Shown here: positions 18,801-25,670 of the stretch, one piece after another | Position numbering within the stretch: position 1 is the first letter of the stretch | How the letters are laid out: every line of letters starts with the position of its first letter | From: Halostella limicola | Lineage (GTDB): Archaea > Halobacteriota > Halobacteria > Halobacteriales > Natronoarchaeaceae | NCBI RefSeq assembly: GCF_003675875.1 | Contig: NZ_RCDI01000002.1 | Coordinates: 994,786-1,058,785, forward strand | Direction of reading: 5' to 3' | Length of the DNA: 64,000 bases | Notes under the pieces: generated by a model | Database searches by the model: none | The model's input: only the letters and a program-made list of their open reading frames with translations | What the model was told of the DNA's origin: nothing | Made by a program: the position numbers and the translations under genes

Positions 18801-18976
18801 CCGAGCACTACTCGATGAGCCAGGCGATCGGTTCCATCCTGTTCGACCAGGTCGAGGACAGCGACGGCGAGGAAGTCGTCGCCCCCGGCGCGTCCTGCCG
18901 GACGCAGTTGAAGGACCGCGACGGCGGCGAGGCGCCGGCCCACCCGGTCGAGAAGCTGGCGGCGGCGCTGGAGTAG
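15836..18976 (+). CDS. FAD-linked oxidase / 4Fe-4S protein fusion (D-lactate or glycolate dehydrogenase type)
   Basis: The 1046-residue fusion corresponds to bacterial GlcD plus GlcF. Residues about 45-230 form the PCMH FAD-binding domain (RGGGTSLAGQ, GAVGNNSTGAHS), and about 250-540 the FAD-oxidase C-terminal domain (SGEHGDGRAR). Two Fe-S cluster motifs follow, CHGCGGCRGF (about 602) and CIGCKGCAKDCP (about 689), then two CCG-type motifs, HGHCHQKA (about 946) and CCGMAGSFG (about 978). It should oxidise a 2-hydroxy acid such as D-lactate or glycolate and pass electrons to the respiratory chain. The start is GTG at 15836, preceded by GGAGGTG; no in-frame ATG fits. Substrate is not determined by sequence. 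Confidence 0.92.
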   Translation: MTASHGDLDASGPDPRRDGRADYDYQGGEVDRPGLVDDLEKVVDGEVRFDEYSRQLYATDASAYEMTPIGVVFPVSTADVSAVVEYCAMREIPVLPRGGGTSLAGQTVNEAVVLDFTKHMDAVIETDPEARHARVQPGAVLGDLNARLEPHGLKFAPDPAWGDKSAIGGAVGNNSTGAHSLQYGKTDAYVESAEVVLADGTVTRFGEVTVERARELAGEGDLESRIYAEVLRIIDEEADEIDARYPELKRNVSGYNLNVLADQSEEGVVNVAKLLAGSEGTLAVVTEVEVSLEPIPETKSLALLSYGSVVDAMEDVAPILEHGPAAVELVDDVLIDLARDTAEFEDVVTMLPEGTNAVLLVEFYAEDEAEGREKVAGLLADRVPGAEASAPVPDDAAVTDADPYAVDALEAHDEPDRARFWKLRKSGLPILLSRTSDEKHISFIEDCAVPPEHLPEYVADFQEILADHDTFASFYAHAGPGVLHIRPLINTKTDLGAETMESIADDVTDLIVEYGGSVSGEHGDGRARTQWNRKLYGEALWQTFRDLKSAFDPDWLLNPGNVCGDHDMTEHLRYGGDYEFDAGFDPDLNWENDNGFQGMTELCHGCGGCRGFQDTTGGVMCPTYRAEDEEILSTRGRANALRQAMSGDLDGADAAASDRNERFAAEEDDEADAAEQLSDEFLDEVLDLCIGCKGCAKDCPSEVDMAKLKVEVTHQKHQRDGAGLRERAFANVDALSALGSATAPVSNWLTKVPGARFAMEKAVGIARERSLPTFRRETLRDWFDERGGAAVPESEAERTAVLLPDTFTNYSYPERGKAAVRVLEAAGVHVDLAETTDSGRPAHSKGFLDAAREAARDAVDELAPRVADGWDVVVVEPSDAVMLQSDYLDLLSGSGRQSASVSASGDAPRSPVEAVAANAHGVCEYLDAFRLDDALDADAGGALTYHGHCHQKATKKDHHAVGVLRRAGYDVDPLDSTCCGMAGSFGYEAEHYSMSQAIGSILFDQVEDSDGEEVVAPGASCRTQLKDRDGGEAPAHPVEKLAAALE

Positions 18977-19034
18977 CGGCGCAACGGCGAGGCGACGACG
19001 CACGGACCGCGCTCTATGCGTCCCCCGCCTCGCG

Positions 19035-19817
19035 TCAGACCGCGTCCCGGATCGTCGGCAGCACCTCGGTGACGTCCCCGCGGAAGACGTGGTCCGCCCG
19101 GTCCTCGACCGATGTGGGGTCGTGATTGACGACGGCGAGCGTCGCGCCGTCGTCCACCCGCCGCGGCAGGCTCGCCGCGGGCTCGACAGTGAGCGACGTG
19201 CCCGCGACGAGCACCGCGTCAGCCTTCCCGACGAGCATCCGCGCCTCCGCGTGCGCCGCCTCCGGGAGCCGCTCGCCGAAGAGGACGGTGTCGGGCTTCA
19301 GGAGGCCGCCGCAGTCACAGCGCGGCGGCGTCTCGCCGTCCGCGCGGGACGAGTCAGAGTCCGATGAGCGCCGCTCGGCGGCGTCGGCGACGCGCTCGAC
19401 GACGGCGTCCGTGTCCTGTGTCGCGCCGCAGTCCCGACAGACCGTCCGGTCGCCGCTGCCGTGGAGTTCGATCACCCGCTCCGACCCCGCGTCGCCGTGG
19501 AGGCCGTCGACGTTCTGCGTCACGACGGCGTCGAGGTGGCCGGCCGCCTCCAGGTCCGCGAGCGCCTCGTGGGCGGCGTTCGGCGCCACGTCGCCCCGGA
19601 TCTCGGCGTGCAGGTCGAGCCAGTCCTCCCAGAACGGTCCGGGCTCCGCGAGGAAGCGCCGGACGTGGAAGTCGTCCGCGTCGTAGCGCTCCCAGAGGTC
19701 GTCGTCCCCGCGGAAGTCGGGGAGGCCGGAGGCGGTGCTGACCCCCGCACCGGTCAGCGCGACGGCGACGTCGGCGTCCGCGAGCGCGCGAGCGACCGCG
19801 TCGACCCGTTGGTTCAT
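19035..19817 (-). CDS. Sirtuin, NAD-dependent protein deacylase
   Basis: The 260-residue sirtuin has GAGVSTASGLPDFRG (residues 23-37) for NAD binding, TQNVDGLHGDAG and the catalytic His in IELHGS near 117. A zinc-binding Cys set follows (CRDCGA and a later CDCGG), then GTSLTVEPAA and NHDPTS for the ribose/nicotinamide pocket. An acidic, Ser-rich insert separates the Cys pairs. It removes acetyl or other acyl groups from lysine, consuming NAD. The ATG at 19817 is chosen because the long frame upstream belongs to antisense sequence of another gene. It lies downstream of an acyl-CoA dehydrogenase on the same strand. Confidence 0.94.
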   Translation of the reverse strand: MNQRVDAVARALADADVAVALTGAGVSTASGLPDFRGDDDLWERYDADDFHVRRFLAEPGPFWEDWLDLHAEIRGDVAPNAAHEALADLEAAGHLDAVVTQNVDGLHGDAGSERVIELHGSGDRTVCRDCGATQDTDAVVERVADAAERRSSDSDSSRADGETPPRCDCGGLLKPDTVLFGERLPEAAHAEARMLVGKADAVLVAGTSLTVEPAASLPRRVDDGATLAVVNHDPTSVEDRADHVFRGDVTEVLPTIRDAV

Positions 19818-19879
19818 GCGCGCTCGTAGGCGCGCAATCCGAAAAAATCCGGCGGCGCCTCTCCTCGGGGCGCTCGGGC

Positions 19880-21106
19880 CTACCCGTCGTAGCGCGTGAC
19901 GCCCTCGATGGCGGACTCGTCGACGTCGGCGAAAGCGTCCCGCGCGATCACCCGGCGGTGGACCTCGTCGGCCCCGTCGATGATGCGGAACGCGCGGACG
20001 TTCTCGTAGAAGTCGGCCAGCGGGAGGTCCTTCCCGATGCCGTTGCCGCCGCAGAGCTGGATCGACTCGTCGATGGCGTGCTGGACGGTGTTGGCGGTGA
20101 ACACCTTCGACATGGCGACCGGGACGCGGGCCTCCTCGCCCTCGGCGATGGAGCGGGCGGCGTGGCGCACCATCGACCGGGCGGCGTGCAGTTCCATCTC
20201 CACGTCGGCGACGCGGTGGCGGATCGCCTGCTTCTCCGCGATGGGGCCGTCGAACGCCTGCCGTTCGCTCGCGTACGCCTTCGCGACGTCGAGGGCCCGC
20301 TCGGCCATGCCCGAGAAGCGCATGCAGTGGGTGAGCCGGGCGGGGCCCAGCCGCTGCTGGGCGATGGCGAACCCGGCGTTCTCCGCACCGAGCAGGTTCT
20401 CCTCGGGCACCCGGACGCCCTCGTACTTGATCTCGGCGTGGCCCGTCCCCGTCACCTCGCCGCCGACGTGCGGGATGTCGCGCACGACGTTCACGCCGTC
20501 CGCGTCGGCGGGGACGAGGATCATCGAACAGCCCTCGTATGGGTGGGCGTCCTCGTCCGTACGGGCCATCACGATGAGCACGTCGGCTTCGGTGCCCTGC
20601 GTCGTCCACCACTTGTGACCGTCGATGACCCACTCGTCGCCGTCTCTCTCGGCGGTCGTCCGGATCATCTTCGGGTCCGAGCCGCCGCCCTGCATCGGCT
20701 CGGTCATCGAGAAGCCCGACCGGATCTCGCCCTCGGCGAGCGGGCGGAGCCATCGCTCCTTCTGCTCCTCCGTGCCGACGAGTTCCAGCGTGTGCATGTT
20801 GCCCTCGTCTGGGGCGTCGCAGCGCAGCGCCGTCGCGCCGAGCAGGCTGCGGCCGGCCGCCTCGAAGATGGGGAGCATCTCGCGGAAGTCCAGCCCGAGG
20901 CCGCCGTACTCCTCGGGGATCTGCGGGCCGTACACGTCGTACTCGCGGGCCCTCTCCCGCAGGTCGGCGACCGTCGACTCGTCGACGGGACCGTTCCCCA
21001 GCAGCTCGCGCTCGACCGGGATCACTTCCTCGTTCACGAACTCGCGCGTCCGCTCGGCCACTTCGCGCCCGCGCTCCGGGTCGTGGTAGTCCATGGCACT
21101 TGCCAT
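19880..21106 (-). CDS. Acyl-CoA dehydrogenase
   Basis: The 408-residue flavoprotein of the acyl-CoA dehydrogenase family has the N-terminal helical domain, a middle beta domain with FSMTEPMQGGGSDP and WVIDGHKWWTT (FAD/substrate loops), and a C-terminal helical domain. The latter contains RQAFDGPIAEKQAI and the ending segment IQLCGGNGIGKDLP with the following DGADEVHRRVIAR. It catalyses alpha-beta desaturation of an acyl-CoA, passing electrons to ETF. The chain-length preference is unknown. It is divergent from the R2-like gene and precedes the sirtuin gene by 62 bases, but operon membership is uncertain. Confidence 0.92.
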   Translation of the reverse strand: MASAMDYHDPERGREVAERTREFVNEEVIPVERELLGNGPVDESTVADLRERAREYDVYGPQIPEEYGGLGLDFREMLPIFEAAGRSLLGATALRCDAPDEGNMHTLELVGTEEQKERWLRPLAEGEIRSGFSMTEPMQGGGSDPKMIRTTAERDGDEWVIDGHKWWTTQGTEADVLIVMARTDEDAHPYEGCSMILVPADADGVNVVRDIPHVGGEVTGTGHAEIKYEGVRVPEENLLGAENAGFAIAQQRLGPARLTHCMRFSGMAERALDVAKAYASERQAFDGPIAEKQAIRHRVADVEMELHAARSMVRHAARSIAEGEEARVPVAMSKVFTANTVQHAIDESIQLCGGNGIGKDLPLADFYENVRAFRIIDGADEVHRRVIARDAFADVDESAIEGVTRYDG

Positions 21107-21252
21107 GGGAAGCGCGATGTAAAAACTTTCCCCGGATTGCCTGTTTCAGGCGCTGCGGCGTGCTGGTCAGCGGCGGCGCACCTCGCGTCGCGAGCGCTGG
21201 CCGCCGCTGGGTTGCATCGGGATTTATTTCGGTAGGTGGTAACGAGTAACGC

Positions 21253-22137
21253 ATGGCGCGATCCCCGAAGCTCTCCCTGGACCCGGACGACCGGAGCTAC
21301 CGGTACTACCGGAACGCCGTCGAGCGACATTGGGACCCCGGCGAGATCGACCTCTCGACCGACCGCGAGCGGGTCACCGAACTCTCGGAAAGCGGCCTCA
21401 CCGACCTCCGGCGGACGCTCGCGCTGTTCGGCGCCGGCGAGCAATCCGTCACCGAGGACCTGGCGCCGCTGGCCGCCGCGCTCGACGACCCGAACGACCA
21501 GGCGTTCGTGGCGAGCCAGATCTACGAGGAGGCCAAGCACGCGGACTTCTTCGACCGGAACTGGCGACGGGTGATCCGGCGCGCGGAGGACGAACTCGGC
21601 GTCAAGCGGAGCGACCCGTCGGACCCGCGGTGGTTCTCGGACGCCTACGTGGAGCTGTTCGACCGCAACGAGCGCGCGATGGCGCGCCTGCTGACGGACG
21701 ACTCGCCGGAGGCGCGGGCCGACGCGTACTGCCACTACCACCTCACCATCGAGGGGATCCTGGCCCAGACGGGCTACTACGGCGTGCAGACGAACTTCGG
21801 CGGCGACGTGGCGGAGCTACCGACCCTCCCCGGTCTCGTGGAGGGCTTCTCGAACATTCGGAGCGACGAGGGGCGCCACGTGGGGTTCGGGATGGCGAAG
21901 CTGAAAGGCCTCGTCGGCGACGGGAGCGTCTCGGTGGAACGGCTCTGGGAGACGGTCGGCGAACTCGTCCCGCTCACCCAGTCTATCGTCAGTGCGTCGG
22001 CCGACGATGACTCGGCCGGACTCGGCGAGGACGAACTCGTCACGTACGCCGCGGAGCGCCACACCGACCGCATGGCACAGATCGCCGATAGCGACGCCGA
22101 GCTGCCGAGCGTCGGGGAGCTGACGCGGATCGAGTAG
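21253..22137 (+). CDS. R2-like di-iron ferritin-fold protein
   Basis: The 294-residue protein carries the full ligand set of the ribonucleotide-reductase small-subunit superfamily. There is a Glu in FGAGEQSVTED, ExxH in YEEAKHADFF (near residue 95), a Glu in LTIEGILAQTG (near 165), and ExxH in SDEGRHVGFG (near 205). It is shorter than a normal class I R2 and has no large-subunit gene beside it, so an R2-like ligand-binding oxidase is more likely than a working reductase subunit. A TATA-like GATTTATTTC stands at about 21220-21229. Confidence 0.8.
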   Translation: MARSPKLSLDPDDRSYRYYRNAVERHWDPGEIDLSTDRERVTELSESGLTDLRRTLALFGAGEQSVTEDLAPLAAALDDPNDQAFVASQIYEEAKHADFFDRNWRRVIRRAEDELGVKRSDPSDPRWFSDAYVELFDRNERAMARLLTDDSPEARADAYCHYHLTIEGILAQTGYYGVQTNFGGDVAELPTLPGLVEGFSNIRSDEGRHVGFGMAKLKGLVGDGSVSVERLWETVGELVPLTQSIVSASADDDSAGLGEDELVTYAAERHTDRMAQIADSDAELPSVGELTRIE

Positions 22138-22165
22138 GATTATCAGTCGGAAAAACTACACCAAA

Positions 22166-22177
22166 ATTTAATATTTA
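22166..22177 (+). promoter_or_regulatory. TATA box of the MTH865-like gene
   Basis: ATTTAATATTTA lies about 27 bases before the start codon at 22197, pointing to a leaderless or near-leaderless mRNA. A short CCCCGAAGGGG stem sits between the box and the ATG. Confidence 0.6.
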
Positions 22178-22196
22178 TGCCCCCGAAGGGGAGCGT

Positions 22197-22448
22197 ATGG
22201 CAGACGAACAAGAGATCCGACAGCAGATGATCGACGCGTTCGAAGGCGCAGACTACCCCATCTCCAGCCCGATGGACCTCGTCCCCGCGCTCCCCAACGG
22301 CCCCGGGACGAAGTTCGAGTCCGGCGACTTCTCGATGACGGCGATGGAACTGAACACGAAGCTCCCCGGCGGCGACTTCCCGTACGACTCGCCCGAGGCG
22401 TTCGTCGACGACGTCATCGAGAACCTCAAGGACGAGGACTACATCTAA
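22197..22448 (+). CDS. MTH865-family small protein
   Basis: The 83-residue acidic protein resembles the MTH865-like family of archaeal helical proteins (structure known, function unknown). Recognisable parts are the amphipathic start EIRQQMIDAFEGADYPI, the middle GPGTKFESGDFSMTAMEL and the ending FVDDVIENLKDED. A strong TATA box and GGGGAG immediately before the start suggest good expression. The metallo-hydrolase gene follows after 10 bases, so the two probably share a transcript. Confidence 0.82.
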   Translation: MADEQEIRQQMIDAFEGADYPISSPMDLVPALPNGPGTKFESGDFSMTAMELNTKLPGGDFPYDSPEAFVDDVIENLKDEDYI

Positions 22449-22458
22449 GGCGACCTCG

Positions 22459-23319
22459 ATGGTCGAACCGACCGACGGGCGCACCGACGTGTACACCGTC
22501 GACACCGAACTCCTCGGCTCCCCGGGGCTGATGGCCGCCTACGTCGTCGACGCGGAGCGACCCGCCGTCGTCGACCCCGGCGCGGCCACCGCCACCGGTC
22601 CCGTTCTCGACGCGCTCGACGAACTGGACATCGACCCCGAGAGCGTCGCGTACCTGATCCCGACGCACGTCCACCTCGACCACGCCGGCGCGGCGGGCTC
22701 GCTCGCCGACGCCTGCCCGAACGCGACCGTGCTGGTCCACGAGCGAGGCGTGCCGTACCTGATCGATCCCGAGAAGCTCGACGCCCTGTTCGAGAGCGCG
22801 AAGCGGGCCGTCGGCGAGGTCGCGGCGGCGTACGGCGAACCCGACCCGGTTCCGCCGGAGCGGTGCGAGACGCTGGGGGACGGCGACGTCGTGGACCTCG
22901 GCGACCGCAGCCTCGAAGCGATCGACGCGCCGGGACACGCGCCCCACCAGCACGCGTTGCTCGGCGACGACGGGACGCTGTTCGCGGGCGACGCCGCGGG
23001 CGCGTGGCTGGGCGGGCAACTGTTCCCGACCACGCCCGGCCCCGACTTCGACCTGGAAGACGCGGTCGACACCGCCGAGCGCCTGCGCGACCGCGACCCC
23101 GACGCCGTGCTGTACGGCCACTTCGGCGCCCGCGAGGACGCGATCGACGCCCTGAACGAGTACGCGGCGATCCTCCCGGAGTTCGTCGACGCGGTCGACG
23201 AGCTGCGAGAGGAGCACGGCGACCCCGACGACGTCGTCTCGAACCTGCCGTCGCGGTGGGCGTCAAGCCCGACGATAGCGGGCGACGTGCGCGGCGTCCT
23301 CCGCTACCTGCAGAGCTGA
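22459..23319 (+). CDS. MBL-fold metallo-hydrolase
   Basis: The 286-residue metallo-beta-lactamase-fold protein has the metal motif THVHLDHAG (about residues 69-77). Further ligands are a His in APGHAPHQH (about 158), an Asp in LFAGDAAGAW (about 177) and a late His in LYGHFGARED (about 220). The spacing is that of glyoxalase-II-like hydrolases, which act on thioesters or related bonds. The substrate is unknown. It follows the MTH865-like gene by 10 bases. Confidence 0.88.
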   Translation: MVEPTDGRTDVYTVDTELLGSPGLMAAYVVDAERPAVVDPGAATATGPVLDALDELDIDPESVAYLIPTHVHLDHAGAAGSLADACPNATVLVHERGVPYLIDPEKLDALFESAKRAVGEVAAAYGEPDPVPPERCETLGDGDVVDLGDRSLEAIDAPGHAPHQHALLGDDGTLFAGDAAGAWLGGQLFPTTPGPDFDLEDAVDTAERLRDRDPDAVLYGHFGAREDAIDALNEYAAILPEFVDAVDELREEHGDPDDVVSNLPSRWASSPTIAGDVRGVLRYLQS

Positions 23320-23503
23320 TCCGGGTCCGCGCCCGTGGCCGACGAACCGCCGGACGCCCGTCGAGCCCGGAACCCGCATCGCGCCGAGCGCGCGGCCGGA
23401 CCTGCAGAAGCGATCCTGCAGGGAAGATCGTCGTGAAGTTCCGTTCGATGGTTCGCTTCGGTAATGTAAGCGGAGAGGACCATACCCGCAACGAATAAAT
23501 CAT

Positions 23504-23524
23504 GCGTGAGTGTCTCACTCATGC
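23504..23524. promoter_or_regulatory. 21-base palindrome, probable operator
   Basis: The palindrome has arms GCGTGAGTG and CACTCATGC around TCT, all nine pairs matching if one G-T is allowed. It lies directly after AATAAAT (23494-23500) and covers the position where transcription would start (about 23521), a typical repressor location in archaea. The regulator is not identified. Confidence 0.6.
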
Positions 23525-23608
23525 CACCACAAGTTTTACTTTCCCAACCGTTCACAGGTTGAATTACATCGCACGCCCGGTACTCCGGGCGACACAGGGT
23601 GACTCACG

Positions 23609-23773
23609 ATGACCATCGCACTACCATCACGGACGGCCGCTCCCGCGACGAGCGGCGCGTTCACTCCCGCCGGGTATGCCGACCCGGTCGTCGCCGGCGA
23701 CGGCGAGGCGGGCCGTGATGGGTGCGTCGTCGTGACTCGCCCGCGCGCTCGGTCCGGCACCCTCGCCGCGTAA
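23609..23773 (+). CDS. Possible 54-residue ORF in the regulated unit
   Basis: The frame runs from an ATG at 23609 to TAA at 23771. The protein has an acidic middle (YADPVVAGDGEAGRDG) but a basic end, and its third-position G+C is high but below that of clear genes. It lies downstream of the palindrome and upstream of the stem with T-run at 23866. It may be a small protein, or the transcript may be non-coding. Confidence 0.25.
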   Translation: MTIALPSRTAAPATSGAFTPAGYADPVVAGDGEAGRDGCVVVTRPRARSGTLAA

Positions 23774-23865
23774 GGCGTCGCCGAGGGGCGGACCGTTTCT
23801 CCGGGACTCCACGTCGCCGGGGGAGAGTCCGTCCCCGACGGGTGTCGGGGCCGAGCGCGGTTCTC

Positions 23866-23883
23866 CGACGCATCCGTCGTTTT
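23866..23883 (+). terminator. Possible terminator hairpin with T-run
   Basis: CGACG-CATC-CGTCG is followed directly by TTTT. Archaeal termination depends mainly on T-runs, and such runs are rare in this DNA, so this could end the transcript starting near 23521. Confidence 0.4.
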
Positions 23884-24127
23884 CGGTGGCACCTTACCGG
23901 CGAGACCCGGGCACGCGATGATCGTCGCGGGGACGCCCCGCGACGCAGCCCGCGTCCCGCTGACGCCCCGACCCCGGCGGCGTTCTCCGCGCCGGCGGGG
24001 TGGTACGGCAACGGAGAGAGGCATCGCTACCGATATCGCAGACGACCGATCCGCCCCCGCCGCGGCCCAGACCGCGGCGGACCGTCGCCTCGCGCGACGG
24101 GCGCGTTCGACTCGCGCCGGGGGCCTC

Positions 24128-24436
24128 ATGCAAGCACAACGAACGCCCACGGTCACCGCCACCGCCGAGGTGGAGATCCGGGTGCCCCGAGACGGCGACG
24201 CCCTGGAGCGCGACGCCGAGACCGTCCTCGAACGGCTCGACGCCGTCGACCGCGCGGAGGTCGACGGGCTCACCGGCGTCACGCCCACGCTGAACGACCT
24301 CCAGGTCGGCGCGAACGTCCGGCTGACGCTCCGGCTCGACGGCGCGGGCGACCCCGCGGCGGCGACCCGCGAGGCGCTCGCCGACGGCTTCGGCGTGCGC
24401 GAGGTGTCGGTCGTCGAGGTCCGCGATCCCGCGTGA
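24128..24436 (+). CDS. Unrecognised acidic protein, 102 residues
   Basis: From ATG 24128 the protein has normal haloarchaeal character: acidic, with alternating strands and helices (TVTATAEVEIRVP, ERDAETVLERLD, LQVGANVRLTLRL, VREVSVVEVRD). This pattern suggests a compact alpha/beta fold. The in-frame sequence upstream is Arg-rich and is rejected as coding. No known motif is seen. It is 104 bases upstream of another small unknown gene on the same strand. Confidence 0.6.
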   Translation: MQAQRTPTVTATAEVEIRVPRDGDALERDAETVLERLDAVDRAEVDGLTGVTPTLNDLQVGANVRLTLRLDGAGDPAAATREALADGFGVREVSVVEVRDPA

Positions 24437-24540
24437 CCCGACGACCGCTCCGGCGCCGCCGTCGCGCCCCGACCCGCCGAACGGCAGTGACCGACCGCGC
24501 AGACGCACCGCCTCCCGACAGACAGATCAGACCCAGAACG

Positions 24541-24879
24541 ATGTTACGAGAACTCGCCCACTCGGTCGCCGAAGCCGAGTGGTCCGACAGTGTCGCATCG
24601 GCTTCCGAACGCGCGTCCGCCGCCGCGGCGGACGCGTACTCCCGCTCGCCGCTGGCCGAGCGCCGGCCGCCCCCGGTGCCGGACAGCGTCGTCGCCGCCG
24701 CGCTCGTCGCCGCGCTGTTCGGCGCGGCCGCGGCGTCGGCCGTCGCCGTCGCGCTGGCGGTGTTGCCCGCGAACCCCGCGTTGCAGGCCGTCGTCGTGGC
24801 GCTGGGCGCCGCCAACGTCTTCGTCGGCCTGCCGCTGGTCGCGGTCAAGGCCGCCGAGGTCGTCGCGCAGCGCCTCTAA
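24541..24879 (+). CDS. Small membrane protein of unknown function, 112 residues
   Basis: The protein has a soluble N-terminal half (MLRELAHSVAEAEWSD and an Ala-rich helix) and two membrane segments in the C-terminal half (about residues 50-70 and 78-100). The start at ATG 24541 gives a sensible acidic/amphipathic head, whereas the upstream extension is Arg-rich. It overlaps the convergent enoyl-CoA hydratase gene by 4 bases. It may form a unit with the 102-residue gene before it; no family recognised. Confidence 0.65.
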   Translation: MLRELAHSVAEAEWSDSVASASERASAAAADAYSRSPLAERRPPPVPDSVVAAALVAALFGAAAASAVAVALAVLPANPALQAVVVALGAANVFVGLPLVAVKAAEVVAQRL

Positions 24880-25670
24880 CGCCCCTCGAACTCGGGGGAT
24901 CGGCCCTCCATGAACGCCTCCGCGCCCTCGCGGTGGTCGCGCGTCTCGAACACCGCGCCCTGGGCGTCGGCCTCGCACTCCATCGCCTCGCGGAGCGACC
25001 GTTCGAGGCCGCGGTTGATCTGGCGCTTCGACGTGCGGAGCGCGACCGTCGGCCCGGACGCGATCTCCTCGACTAACTCCGCGGTCGACTCCTCGAACTC
25101 GTCGTCCGGGTAGACCCGGTTGACGAGGCCGATATCCTCCGCCTCCGCGGCGGAGATGCGCTCGCCCGTGAACACCAGTTCCTTCGCCACGTTCTCGCCG
25201 ACGATCCGGGGAAGGAGATACGACGTCCCGGAGTCGACGGCCAGCCCGACCTGCCGGAAGCCGAAGCTCAGCGACGACGACTCGCTGGCGACCTGCAGGT
25301 CGCAGGCGATGGCGAGGTTCGCGCCGGCGCCGAACGCCGCGCCGTCTATCTTCGCGACCGACGGGAGCGGGCACTCCGCGACGCGGGCGACGGCGCGGCT
25401 CGTCTGCTCGATGACCAGCCGCACCTTCTCGTCGGTCGGCACGTCGCCGGTCAGCCCCTCGATCATCGAGTTGATGTCGCCCCCGGCGGAGAAGGTGTTC
25501 CCCTCCCCCTCGACGACGAGACAGCGGGCGTCGCTGTCCTCCACCTCGTCGATGGCGTCGATCAGCTCGCTCGATATCTCGTGAGTGAGCGCGTTGCTGG
25601 TCCCGGGCTGGTCCAGCGTGATCCGCGCCACGTCGTCCTCGTAGGTGAGGTGGACCGCCTCGTCGCTCAT
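24876..25670 (-). CDS. Enoyl-CoA hydratase/isomerase family protein
   Basis: The 264-residue crotonase-fold protein has the oxyanion-hole segments FSAGGDINSM (about residues 59-68) and DGAAFGAGANLAIACD (about 104-119), and a C-terminal helical trimerisation region. The catalytic Glu pair of true hydratases is not obvious: the position after the second oxyanion loop reads FRQVGLAVDSGTSY. An isomerase or other crotonase activity is therefore possible. Its start overlaps the stop of the acyl-CoA synthetase gene (ATGA), so the two are co-translated. Confidence 0.9.
   Translation of the reverse strand: MSDEAVHLTYEDDVARITLDQPGTSNALTHEISSELIDAIDEVEDSDARCLVVEGEGNTFSAGGDINSMIEGLTGDVPTDEKVRLVIEQTSRAVARVAECPLPSVAKIDGAAFGAGANLAIACDLQVASESSSLSFGFRQVGLAVDSGTSYLLPRIVGENVAKELVFTGERISAAEAEDIGLVNRVYPDDEFEESTAELVEEIASGPTVALRTSKRQINRGLERSLREAMECEADAQGAVFETRDHREGAEAFMEGRSPEFEGR

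Larger units (their letters stand above)
23320..24127. other. 808-base region with a promoter, palindrome and hairpins but no secure gene
   Basis: The arg-rich open frames across this stretch lack haloarchaeal protein character. What can be seen is a TATA-like AATAAAT at 23494-23500, a near-perfect palindrome at 23504-23524, a GCCCGG-TACT-CCGGGC hairpin at 23575-23590, a CCCCGAC-GGGT-GTCGGGG hairpin at 23833-23850, and a CGACG-CATC-CGTCG stem followed by TTTT at 23866-23883. Together they suggest a short regulated transcript of about 360 nt. The remainder to 24127 shows nothing further. Confidence 0.5.

Noticed and set aside
23722-24540. Extended starts for the 102- and 112-residue genes
   Set aside because: Sequence before 24128 and 24541 in those frames is Arg-rich and resembles non-coding frames; the internal ATG codons give normal composition.
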